From: Paludibacter sp.
Lineage (GTDB): Bacteria > Bacteroidota > Bacteroidia > Bacteroidales > Paludibacteraceae
NCBI GenBank assembly: GCA_028690665.1
Contig: JAQVAV010000015.1
Span: 26,896 to 90,895, forward strand
Direction: 5' to 3'
DNA: 64,000 nt
The position numbers and the translations under genes are program-made. Under the pieces are notes generated by a model, which saw nothing but the letters and a program-made list of their open reading frames with translations, had not been told where the DNA came from and did no database searches. This document shows, piece after piece, positions 1 through 8,356 of this stretch (position 1 is the stretch's first letter; every line of letters starts with the position of its first letter).

Positions 1-405
1 CTCTCCTTTGTCTTTGGTAATTATTACCATATCTGCATTGTCATTTCCGGAAACCCTGTAATAGATATTCACCCTTTCGCCCTTGTCGCGGACCTCGACA
101 GCCGATTCAAAATTGCCTTTTTCAATGATTTGATACAATTCTTTGGTTATTGATTTTAAAAATGGAGAATCAGCTTTCTCTTCAAGAGTCAGAATTTTGA
201 GTCCCTGCATTTTATTCATGACCTTTTGTTCATCTTTGGCAAGCCCCCCGAGAACCGAAGCCATATTCATCATTCCTTTGTTGATTGACACATATTGGAA
301 ACGTTCATCATCTCCGTATTTATCAAAAAAAGATTGCAAGGATTGAGCATTTACTGTAATTGCTGAAAACATTATAAATAATGCTACTGAAAATATCTTT
401 TTCAT
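1..405 (-). CDS. DUF4252 family protein, 3' end cut by window edge
   Basis: The reading frame starts at an ATG complementary to 403-405 and runs off the left edge of the window, so about 134 residues are visible. It begins with a cleavable signal peptide (MKKIFSVALFIMFSA followed by ITVNAQS), so the product should be periplasmic or surface exposed. The body resembles the DUF4252 family: a helical N-terminal part with the SLQSFFDKY pattern and a C-terminal stretch ADMVIITKDKGE like that of its neighbour. The neighbour at 418-906 is clearly a paralogue (the shared pattern is FF-KY, V-INK or V-VNK, then an MVI motif). The two genes are 12 bp apart and share an operon with an ECF sigma factor. 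The biochemical function of DUF4252 is not known. The call is solid at family level only. Confidence 0.8.
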   Translation of the reverse strand, partial: MKKIFSVALFIMFSAITVNAQSLQSFFDKYGDDERFQYVSINKGMMNMASVLGGLAKDEQKVMNKMQGLKILTLEEKADSPFLKSITKELYQIIEKGNFESAVEVRDKGERVNIYYRVSGNDNADMVIITKDKGE

Positions 406-417
406 AACCTTGTCATT

Positions 418-906
418 TTAATCGTTAAGCATTTTACCATTTTGAATCTTATGAACCATATCCTGATCAAAATTTCCATTGAGCCAAATAAGGCTGAACT
501 CATCTTTTTCCCGAACCGCTATTACCATATCCGTGAATTTTGTCCCGTTAGTTTTAGTGTATATATCTACTTTTTCCCCTTTTTCCCGAACTGAAAGAGC
601 AGACTCCAATGCTTCATGCTTCACTACCTCTTCAAACTCATCCATCAACTTCCCATAGTCAAGGGCAAGTGTAGAATCCTTGCTGGTAAGAATCTTTATT
701 TTATGCATTGCCGATAACACATCCCGTTCATCTTTTTCCAAATCACCGGCCAGCATAGCCAGCCCAAAGGCCATTTTATTAACCGTCACAGATTCAAAAC
801 TCTCATTTCCGTTGTATTTTTTAAAGAAAGAATTCAAAGTCTGACTTTTTAATCCGGAAAATAACATTACTATAAAAGTAACCACAATAATTATTATACG
901 TCTCAT
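418..906 (-). CDS. DUF4252 domain-containing exported protein
   Basis: This is a 162-residue protein with an N-terminal signal peptide of about 21 residues (MRRIIIIVVTFIVMLFSGLKSQ). The remainder is a small mixed alpha/beta domain of DUF4252 type: TLNSFFKKY at the start, a central helical region, and the terminal DMVIAVREKDEFSLIWLNG segment, where family members carry a strand pair. It is the third gene of a minus-strand run: ECF sigma factor, one-TM protein, this gene, then a second DUF4252 paralogue. Pairing of ECF sigma factors with DUF4252 proteins recurs in Bacteroidetes, but the role of the protein is unknown. A link to envelope sensing is inference from context alone. Confidence 0.85.
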   Translation of the reverse strand: MRRIIIIVVTFIVMLFSGLKSQTLNSFFKKYNGNESFESVTVNKMAFGLAMLAGDLEKDERDVLSAMHKIKILTSKDSTLALDYGKLMDEFEEVVKHEALESALSVREKGEKVDIYTKTNGTKFTDMVIAVREKDEFSLIWLNGNFDQDMVHKIQNGKMLND

Positions 907-927
907 AACTTTCTATATTTATCAATT

Positions 928-1425
928 TTACTTATTTATTTTGTCACTTATATTTGAAACTTTTCTGATAGGTTCCAGATTTTCATGAACCCGTTCAATA
1001 GACTTTAAAGGTTCGAGATTTCGGGCTAACATCCGGTTTACTTTGGAAAGACGTGCCTGAGCCAGTTTTTGCACTACCTGCTCATTTTCAATCACCTTAC
1101 CATTTATCACAGCATAATCATCTTTGGGTGTTTGTGTGCCGAATAACCATAAAGCTACAAGCACAGTAGCTGCGATACCGGAAGCACTTGCAATCCAGAT
1201 CCGGAGTTTATTTTTGTGGATAATATGCGCCGGTTCGTAATGCAACACCAGTTTCGACGGATTTGTAATCTGACTTTCCTGTCCAAAATTTGAAAACATT
1301 GCCTCATAAGGTTTATGCTCTTCGGCAACCTTATCCGAATCAAAATACTCTTTAAGTTCGTTTTCTTCAGCAATTGAAGTTTGTCCCTGAAAATACTTAT
1401 CCAAAAGCTCATTTATTGTCGCCAT
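928..1425 (-). CDS. Single-TM protein co-transcribed with the ECF sigma factor (possible anti-sigma partner)
   Basis: A 165-residue protein. The first 70 residues are acidic and helical (MATINELLDKYFQGQTSIAEENEL), a start commonly seen in Bacteroidetes proteins encoded after ECF sigma genes. One membrane segment lies near residues 75-95 (IWIASASGIAATVLVALWLFG), followed by a charged periplasmic tail of about 70 residues. The start codon overlaps the end of the sigma factor gene by 13 bp, which indicates translational coupling. The topology, with a cytosolic N-terminal helical domain, one TM and a periplasmic tail, fits a membrane anti-sigma factor. However, I see no zinc-binding ZAS motif and no FecR domain, so anti-sigma function is inference. 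It could equally be an uncharacterised membrane component. Confidence 0.7.
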   Translation of the reverse strand: MATINELLDKYFQGQTSIAEENELKEYFDSDKVAEEHKPYEAMFSNFGQESQITNPSKLVLHYEPAHIIHKNKLRIWIASASGIAATVLVALWLFGTQTPKDDYAVINGKVIENEQVVQKLAQARLSKVNRMLARNLEPLKSIERVHENLEPIRKVSNISDKINK

Positions 1426-1931
1426 ACCTTCTCCTCCACTCTTTTATTCTCGTTCATTATCTGTTCCCTGATTTTCTGACGGGCCCGGGACAAATTTACG
1501 GTCACCGCATTGGCCGTCAGATTGGTTATATATGCTATTTCGCTGATTTCCACACCTTCCACATCACGCATGCGAATAATAGTGCGTTGCAACTCGGGCA
1601 ATTTATCAATCATCTGTCTCACTCTTAGTGCCATATCATTCGTTTCGGTCTGCTGATACGGATTCAGTTCCGTAAATTCCACATCGTTTTGAATTTCACC
1701 CGTTTCGCGATGCTGGCGAAGTGTATCAAGACATAAATTTCGCATTGACCTCATTGCAAATGCCGGTACATTATCAACTACATCAAGTTTATCTCTCTTT
1801 TCCCATAATTTAAGGTTCAATTCCTGCACAGCATCCTGAGCAGCATCATCGCTTTGCAAAATTGATTTTGCCAATCGGAATAATTTATCCGACAACGATA
1901 ATATGTAAACATTAAACCGGGAAGAATCCAT
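1413..1931 (-). CDS. ECF RNA polymerase sigma factor (sigma-70 family)
   Basis: A 172-residue ECF sigma factor. Region 2 occupies roughly residues 8-75: the DDAAQDAVQELNLKLWEKRDKL stretch is the region 2.1/2.2 helix, and NVPAFAMRSMRNLCLDTLR covers 2.3/2.4. Region 4 occupies residues about 105-160, with LPELQRTIIRMRDVEGVEISEIA leading into the helix-turn-helix LTANAVTVNLSRARQKIRE. There is no C-terminal extension. It heads the minus-strand operon with the one-TM protein and two DUF4252 genes. The -7 element TATTTTTG on the minus strand (complement of 1988-1995) lies upstream. Such operons usually autoregulate, but here that is inference. The target regulon cannot be read from the window. Confidence 0.93.
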   Translation of the reverse strand: MDSSRFNVYILSLSDKLFRLAKSILQSDDAAQDAVQELNLKLWEKRDKLDVVDNVPAFAMRSMRNLCLDTLRQHRETGEIQNDVEFTELNPYQQTETNDMALRVRQMIDKLPELQRTIIRMRDVEGVEISEIAYITNLTANAVTVNLSRARQKIREQIMNENKRVEEKVWRQ

Positions 1932-1987
1932 GGATTGTTATTAATCTTTGTTTTTATTTTTCTCGTTTCTATATTTATGACGTCGGG

Positions 1988-1995
1988 CAAAAATA
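1988..1995 (-). promoter_or_regulatory. Bacteroidetes-type -7 element for the ECF operon
   Basis: The complement of CAAAAATA reads TATTTTTG on the minus strand, matching the Bacteroidetes -7 consensus TAnnTTTG. It lies about 57 bp upstream of the ECF sigma start. The -33 position, 19 bp further upstream, is only a weak TTTC/TTTT match. Confidence 0.45.
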
Positions 1996-2222
1996 ATTCT
2001 TACATCCCTGAACGAAAAAAATCATTTTTATATTTACAAATAACACACAACACAATAATTATCAATATATTATATTAAATATTATTTTTAATTATCGCAT
2101 AAAACAACCTTCTCATAAATCAACAAAACTATTGAAAATTCAGTTATAAATATGTATATCAGCTTTTTTTTGTAATTTTCGAGTTTATTTAGGGATACTG
2201 ACCATTAGGTATAAATTATTGT

Positions 2223-4265
2223 ATGAAACTAAAAATAACTCACTCTCAAATTCAGAATATTATAAAAATTGGCTTGTTCGTTTGCGTAATAGCCATCATT
2301 ACCCAACTTTTTCCAAGCCAAAACAAATTCAAATATCAGTTTGAAATCGGGAAACCCTGGTCATACGAGTTAATCACAGCTTCGTTCGATTTTCCTATTT
2401 ATAAAAATGAAACGGAATTGAATAGGGAGAAACAGGAATTGCTCAGGAACTACGTTCCTTATTTTAATATTGACACAACTTTAACCCAAAAACAATTCCG
2501 TAAATTAATTACCGACTACAGGAAGTTAAATGGTACAGACCTGATGTTTCAGGAGCTTGTTTTACAAAAAATGCAATCTATTTATCAAAAAGGAATCATT
2601 TCGGTAGAAGAACAAAGTAAGTTGCAGCAAAACGGGAAAAATTCAATTAACTGCATATTCCCCAACAGGCTAAAAAAAGAACGGAATCTGAATGAAATAT
2701 ATACACCGAAAACAGCGTATGAAGAAATTCTGAAAAACAGCCCGCAAGTATTAAAGACATACAATCTGAACTTATATCTAACTGAAAACCTGAGATATGA
2801 CAGTATTACCTCGGAGTTCTCAAAAGCCGAACTTCTTAAAAATTTATCGTTGACATCAGGTATGATTCAGACCGGTGAACGAATTATTGACCGAGGTGAA
2901 ATTGTGACTCCGGAACTTTACCTGATTCTGAATTCTCTGAAGATTGAATATCAAAAACGGAAAGACTCCATACAGCAATCAGCCTTAGTTACCGCAGGAG
3001 AAATCATTATTATCTCTATACTTATTGTACTCTTTTTCCTTTATCTTAACTTATTTCGTCCCCGCATTTACGACAGTTTTGGGAACCTGTTCTTTATTTC
3101 GCTAATGATGCTCATGATGGTTGGTATCACTTCGTTTGTGATCAATTATTCGACCATCAACTATTATATGATTCCATTCGCATTGCTACCTATTATTATC
3201 CGTGTATTTTTCGATTCACGAACAGCACTTTTTGCTCATATAATCACCATGCTGATTATTGCCTTTATGGCCGACAATTCGTTCATGTTCATTCTTTTAC
3301 AGATTGCAGTAGGAATGGCGGCAGTATCCAGTCTGAAAGACATGACACAACGTTCACAGCTGGCCCAAACGGCTCTTTATATTTTCCTCACTTATGTGGC
3401 AATCTATCTCTCCTTCGAATTTATTTCGGAAGGTGATATTCAACGAATTCATTATAAGAACATTCTGTATTTTGCAATAAGCAGCGGTTTTCTGCTATTC
3501 GCATACGTGCTCATTTATATTTTCGAAAAGATTTTCGGATTGATTTCGGCTGTAACATTAGTAGAACTTACCAATATAAATAGTGACCTCATGATGAAAT
3601 TCGCCGAACTGGCACCGGGAACATTCCAACACACATTGCAAGTTTCAAATTTGGCAACAGAGGCCGCTAAGAAAATCGGAGCTAATAGTTTGCTTGTGCG
3701 CACAGGAGCGCTGTACCACGATATTGGGAAAATGAAACATCCGGAAAATTTCACAGAAAATCAAATGGGTGGTAAAAATCCTTTATTAGAAATGGATTAT
3801 GAAGAAGCAGCAAAAATCGTCATAAACCACGTACCGGACGGTATGGAACTGGCTAAAAAAAGTCATTTGCCGGAACAGATTATCAATTTTATCACAACCC
3901 ATCACGGACGTAGTAAAACAAAATATTTCTACAATTCATTTATTAATGCTAATCCGGGTAAAACGCCAAACGACGAAGCTTTTACTTATCCCGGGCCACT
4001 GCCCAACAGTAAAGAAACTGCCATCCTGATGATGGCCGATGCCGTGGAAGCCCGTTCAAGAAGTCTGAGCGTTTATACCGAAGATACTATCAATGATGCG
4101 GTGGAACAAATGATTGATTCCCAAATTGCAGACGGACAATTTAAAAGCGCTCCAATCAGCTTCAGAGATGTGGAAACAGTGAAATCTGTTTTCAAAGAAA
4201 AGATTAAAAATATTTACCACACCCGTATTGTATATCCGGAATTAAAAAATCCTGAGTCGAAATAG
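2223..4265 (+). CDS. Membrane HD-domain phosphohydrolase, PgpH type (probable c-di-AMP phosphodiesterase)
   Basis: A 680-residue membrane protein with three parts. Residues about 1-255 begin with one TM helix (IIKIGLFVCVIAIITQLF) followed by a long extracytoplasmic 7TMR-HDED-like domain. Residues about 260-440 hold a seven-helix membrane block. Residues about 455-670 form an HD domain with FQHTLQVSNLA (first His near 469) and ALYHDIGKMKHPENF (the HD pair near 498-499), plus later metal-ligand histidines in NFITTHHG and the Asp in MMADAVEARS. In PgpH of Firmicutes this architecture hydrolyses c-di-AMP to pApA, and the same substrate is likely here by family. It stands alone: divergent from the ECF operon and followed by a degraded island. 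The ATG at 2223 sits directly ahead of the first membrane helix. Confidence 0.92.
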   Translation: MKLKITHSQIQNIIKIGLFVCVIAIITQLFPSQNKFKYQFEIGKPWSYELITASFDFPIYKNETELNREKQELLRNYVPYFNIDTTLTQKQFRKLITDYRKLNGTDLMFQELVLQKMQSIYQKGIISVEEQSKLQQNGKNSINCIFPNRLKKERNLNEIYTPKTAYEEILKNSPQVLKTYNLNLYLTENLRYDSITSEFSKAELLKNLSLTSGMIQTGERIIDRGEIVTPELYLILNSLKIEYQKRKDSIQQSALVTAGEIIIISILIVLFFLYLNLFRPRIYDSFGNLFFISLMMLMMVGITSFVINYSTINYYMIPFALLPIIIRVFFDSRTALFAHIITMLIIAFMADNSFMFILLQIAVGMAAVSSLKDMTQRSQLAQTALYIFLTYVAIYLSFEFISEGDIQRIHYKNILYFAISSGFLLFAYVLIYIFEKIFGLISAVTLVELTNINSDLMMKFAELAPGTFQHTLQVSNLATEAAKKIGANSLLVRTGALYHDIGKMKHPENFTENQMGGKNPLLEMDYEEAAKIVINHVPDGMELAKKSHLPEQIINFITTHHGRSKTKYFYNSFINANPGKTPNDEAFTYPGPLPNSKETAILMMADAVEARSRSLSVYTEDTINDAVEQMIDSQIADGQFKSAPISFRDVETVKSVFKEKIKNIYHTRIVYPELKNPESK

Positions 4266-4913
4266 ATCTGGCCTTTTTTGTATAGCCTGTTAGGCACAGA
4301 CGGAAGAGCGATCGTGCGACAATAAATCTAACAAATCAAAAAAAATGACATGATAGCCAGCGCACAAAGCACAAGTTTGACAGCCCATCCCCGCGCTGCC
4401 AAGCACATGCTTTTTTCGCTCCATTTAATTCAGTGTTCAAGAAAAAAACATTTAATCTAAGAGAAAGAATCCAAAGATATGCGTGGATAATTGAATAGAA
4501 AAGTTCGAAAATAAATTCATGTGAATTTAATATAAACATAACACGCTTATTATATTGAATTTGTAAATTTAAGTTTTTAAAATAACTTACTCTTGTAAGA
4601 TTTATGAAGACATTTATAATAGAACTTATCTTGACTTTTAAATCAAGGCAGAATTAACGAGTATTATATTCCCTTTTCAGACAGAAAATACAGATTTTAT
4701 TCTCTACAGATTTCTGTAATCCTGATTCTATCGAGGAATCTTTTGTCTTATTTTTCTAATCTTTATTGAAACAAAGAATTACTACGAAAAGTCAAGACGA
4801 GTTCATAACATGATTGTAAAATTATAAAAAACAAAGAAATATATCTTGTATTTTCAATAACTCACTATTAACAAAAAATATGAAATTATTGAATAACTAT
4901 GATTCCCCAAAAT
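4266..4913. other. Gene-free AT-rich stretch at the left of a degraded island
   Basis: No supportable gene lies here. Bases 4280-4440 are relatively GC-rich (for example GACAGCCCATCCCCGCGCTG near 4380). From about 4440 to 4913 the sequence is very AT-rich with stops in all frames. The only open frame (4336-4539 minus) has no recognisable features and biased composition. The contrast with the flanking phosphohydrolase gene suggests an accessory insertion boundary just after 4265. Confidence 0.5.
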
Positions 4914-5320
4914 ATGAAAGAAAAATTATTAATTTATTTTGTTTTAGTTATTAGTTTAACTAATTGCGCCAAAATAATGACCCTGTTATACCGGACAGAG
5001 AAGCCCGTGTTATAGACATTTTAATATCTGATACCTTGGTGGAAATTAAAAAGCACCAATTTTCTGTAGTTTATTACCTTTCTGGATGTGAGGTCTTCAA
5101 AGAATACCAAACAACAGAAACAGATAGTTCTTCTTTATACAAGATTTTTGTTTATAACCCGGAATATTATAATAAAGAAGTAGGTTGTGCTACTGTTCTA
5201 TATCAAGACACCTTAAATTTGGAATTCTACCCACATAAAACGGGGGAATATACCGTATATTTTAATGATTCACTTTTAACCAAAAAAACTAAAATAATTG
5301 AACAACCAGAACTTAAATAA
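4914..5320 (+). pseudogene. Frameshifted small lipoprotein gene
   Basis: An ATG at 4914 encodes a lipoprotein signal, MKEKLLIYFVLVISLTNC, with the lipobox Cys at residue 18. That frame stops 8 codons into unrelated sequence at about 4995. A second frame, open from 4964 to 5320, continues with QNNDPVIPDREARVIDILI and about 110 further residues. Adding one base near 4968-4970 joins the two parts into a single lipoprotein of about 135 residues. The body looks like a beta-rich domain (LNLEFYPHKTGEYTVYFND) of no family I recognise. The stop is 2 bp from the start of the damaged protease gene, so the two were probably co-transcribed. Either a real inactivating deletion or a sequencing error would explain the break; the damage in the next gene favours real decay. 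Confidence 0.6.
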
Positions 5321-5322
5321 AC

Positions 5323-6814
5323 ATGAAAAAACTATTAATTATTTTAATGGTAATATTATATACAATGAATATTTATTCACAGGAAATTACTAAACTTGAT
5401 GAAAAAGGTAATATCATTGAGGACGCTGAAAGTATTATTTCTAAATATGTAGAGGGAGAAATAATCATTAAATTTAAAAGGGATGCAATTGATGAAGATA
5501 TTGTCAAAAAACTACCACCACATTCAAAATTTAAGGTTGAAACGATAAAAAAGCCAAAATCTAAAAAAGCCCAAAATGACAAATCTATTTTCCAGGATTA
5601 CAATGGTCATTCTTTACGAAAAGTAATCAATAAAACATATCCTGATTTTGCACTATCAAACAAGATTGGATTACAAAGATTAATGGTGTTGGAAGTAGAC
5701 AGAAGCAAAGACATAAAAAAGTTAATACAGGATTTATCTTCATATCCTGAAATTGAATATGCTGAACCTAATTTTATAGGTAAACTCATTGCCAATCAAC
5801 CCAATGATTCCGAATATTTTAACAATCAAAAGGGATTTAAAAACAGATCTGTATATCATTATGACATGGATATCGATGCCGAGAGGGCTTGGGATTTTTC
5901 AACAGGTAATAGTGCTATTAGGGTTGCTGTAATCAATAATGGGGTAGATTATCATCATATTGATCTCGGAAATGGCAGTTTTGGCACCGGGGCGAAAGTA
6001 GCCAGGGGCTGGGATTTGTACATAATGACTCGGACCCGGATTATACAGAATATCAACTGGTTGGTCTGCTGCCAATCTAAATTATCAGACTGGTTTTTAT
6101 GATGTTGTTGATGTCAATGGCAATACAACCACTTTACGGACTTTTACATATGAAATATATACACTTTCTGGTACATATTATGGTTGGTATCCTGCAAATG
6201 GAAACAATGTTATTTTTACTTATACAACTTTGAGTAATGGATGTTTGGAGGATAGAGTTGTTTCAGAGGATATCTATCCGAATACTGAAAACAATACAGC
6301 AACATATTCTGCAAGTAATTCTATTTCTGCAAATAGTAAAATCACGACAGGAAGCAAAATTGAATACAATGCGGGTAATTCAATAGAATTATTGCCTGGT
6401 TTTGAGGTTGAAACCGGAGCTGAATTTAGTGCCTATATCGGAGAGTGTGATTTATCAACAACATCTTCATTAAAATCTGCAAAAATCGAGAATAATGAAA
6501 GCTACAATATGTATAATGAGACAATTATAGATTCAATAGAAAAAAGTGACATTTTTTCACTTATGGTATATCCAGATCCTTTCACTGAATATGTTTCTTT
6601 TAAATATTATATAGAAGAAAAATCACATGTTACTATTAAAATTTTTGATTGCAATGGAACTTTAGTATCTGTAATAGTGGATAATGATTTAAGAGAAATA
6701 GGTTGGTATAATGATAATTTTGGGAAAAGCAATCTATCTCCTGGTATTTATCTCTATTCCATTATGATTGGAGAAAAATCAAAGGCAGGTAAAATTATAA
6801 AAAATAAAATATAG
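5323..6814 (+). pseudogene. Decayed S8 (subtilisin-like) protease with 3-coathanger and T9SS sorting domains
   Basis: The first 233 or so residues (from ATG 5323) have a signal peptide ending IYSQ, an inhibitor-I9-like propeptide (VEGEIIIKFKRDAI, YPEIEYAEPNFIG) and the start of an S8 domain (WDFSTGNSAIRVAVINNGVD). The usual catalytic Asp of VAVID[DT]GVD is Asn here (residue 205). At about 6020 the homology jumps frame to NDSDPDYTEY, and then jumps again at about 6060. The third frame runs from SANLNYQTGFYDVVDVNG to the end at 6814. The His and Ser portions of the protease are missing, so an internal deletion of several hundred codons is likely. The last part has a 3-coathanger-like repeat (GNSIELLPGFEVETGAEF) and a C-terminal type IX sorting domain (YPDPFTEYVSF, LSPGIYLYSIM, KAGKIIK). 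No active protease can be made. Confidence 0.8.
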
Positions 6815-7243
6815 AAGTAAATCTTAAAAACTGGGAAGCAACCTAATATACTGGTGAGCAAACATGAAGGACTGGGGACCCGATTTGATATTAAAGGGAG
6901 TTAATTCGAACAACCGGGAAGATTTGGAGATTTCCTACGCAAACCTTCCCTTCTGTTTACAGGCACATTTTGCAAGCCCTACAAGCCAATTCGCGAAGCA
7001 AATTTGTAAAAGGGAACTTTTCGTCCGTCCCGTCCCAACGCTGGAATGAGAGACAGTGCAACCAATATAACTAAACGAATTGAGAATATAAACCACCAGT
7101 ACCTAACGCACGTCTATGCGCATTGGCAAGCTGATGTGCATTCGACAGTTTTTACTTCCGCATTCACTTTGTCGCTATGCAACAGTGAACGCTCCCGAAA
7201 AATGCCAAATGCCCATAGCATCGGCCTTTATAAATTAGGGGAA
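6815..7243. other. Intergenic stretch at the right of the degraded island
   Basis: No real gene is supported in this 429-bp stretch. Two short open frames (6864-7049 and 7046-7261 plus) have no signal, domain or start context. The GC level is higher than in the protease remnant. The segment near 7098-7145 (CCTAACGCACG, GCGCATTGGCAAGC) resembles in style the dispersed intergenic sequences found in many Bacteroidetes genomes. I cannot confirm copy number from one window. It separates the island from the 3' end of rhaT. Confidence 0.4.
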
Positions 7244-8275
7244 CTACAGCAAATTGGGTAATACTAACGAAAAAATAAGAACTGCCATGCCCGACACCAA
7301 TACTATAATAGTAACCGGCTTCACACCTTTCCATTCCTTCAAAATTATACCCCAGACATTGCTGAAAGTTACATTCAACGACATAAGGATGCTCCACGAG
7401 AAAGCCATCATAACACTACCTTCGGTTAGAAAACTTTTGCCTAATGCCAAGCCGAAAAACTGTGAATACCAAAGCACTCCGGCCAAAGCTGAAAACAGGA
7501 TATTATTGGTAAATACTGCTCCCGAAACTCCAAAGTAGTCTTTCAAAGTTTTGTTTTTTATGTTCTGATATAAACAATACACCGCATTGGTCAGAAATCC
7601 ACCCAGTGTAATCAGTAAAATGGCAGGTAATCCGGCATACAAGGCGTCAGAACCCATTTCAAGAGCAACAGCCTTAATTGGTTCCGCAGCTTCGAGCCCC
7701 AAACTGAAACAGGCACTCATTACTCCGGCCAAAATAGCGACAAACAACCCTTTTCCTAAAGCGAAGTCTTTAACCGCTGCTTTTTTCTGTTCTTCCGTCA
7801 TATTTTGAGCCCGAAGACTTCCGGCATAACCGATTATGGCAATTCCGGCAATGGCCACACTTACTCCAATCAGGAGTACTAACCCGGCACCATGAAACAA
7901 ATCAGTTCCGGCCATCAAAGCTGGAATCAACGTCCCAAAGGCCGAACAGGTTCCCAAGGCAATACTTTGTCCGAGGGCCACACCAAGATAGCGCATACTC
8001 AATCCGAAAGTCAATCCTCCGACACCCCACAAAGCTCCGTAGAAAACAGCTTTCCATGATGCACTATCACTCGAAGCAATAATTTCACCCAAACTATGAC
8101 CTTCGGGTACCGCCAGCAATGCACCCAGATACGGAAATACAAGCCATGCAAAAATTCCCTGTACTAACCAGAAACTTTCCCATGCCCATGTTTTTACTTT
8201 TTTAATCGGGACATAAGAACTACTTTGTCCCAAACTGCCAATGGCAATAATTAACAATCCAATGAGTGTATTCAT
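7244..8275 (-). CDS. rhaT: L-rhamnose/proton symporter RhaT
   Basis: A 343-residue integral membrane protein of about ten hydrophobic helices, matching the usual RhaT length. It begins MNTLIGLLIIAIGSLGQSSSYVPIKKVK and contains WESFWLVQGIFAW, GALWGVGGLTFGLSMRYLG and GQSIALGTCSAFGTLIPAL, all characteristic of the RhaT family in the drug/metabolite transporter superfamily. It would import L-rhamnose with protons across the inner membrane. I chose the ATG at 8273-8275; an in-frame upstream start at 8332 adds 19 residues unlike the family. It is the last gene of the rhaB-rhaA-rhaT run, 81 bp after rhaA. Downstream lies the degraded island rather than an aldolase gene. Confidence 0.95.
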   Translation of the reverse strand: MNTLIGLLIIAIGSLGQSSSYVPIKKVKTWAWESFWLVQGIFAWLVFPYLGALLAVPEGHSLGEIIASSDSASWKAVFYGALWGVGGLTFGLSMRYLGVALGQSIALGTCSAFGTLIPALMAGTDLFHGAGLVLLIGVSVAIAGIAIIGYAGSLRAQNMTEEQKKAAVKDFALGKGLFVAILAGVMSACFSLGLEAAEPIKAVALEMGSDALYAGLPAILLITLGGFLTNAVYCLYQNIKNKTLKDYFGVSGAVFTNNILFSALAGVLWYSQFFGLALGKSFLTEGSVMMAFSWSILMSLNVTFSNVWGIILKEWKGVKPVTIIVLVSGMAVLIFSLVLPNLL

Positions 8276-8356
8276 AATATTAGTGGTAGCGAGTAGCAGA
8301 TAGCGAATAGCGGGCAAATACCCCCTACTCACTTACCGCTACATTTTATTAGTTTA

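Noticed and set aside
4336-4539. 67-residue minus-strand open frame in the island
   Set aside because: No signal, motif or start context, and it lies partly in AT-rich gene-free sequence. I could not relate it to any family.
6864-7261. Two short plus-strand frames before rhaT
   Set aside because: Composition and start context are poor, and the second overlaps the end of rhaT. More likely dispersed intergenic sequence than genes.
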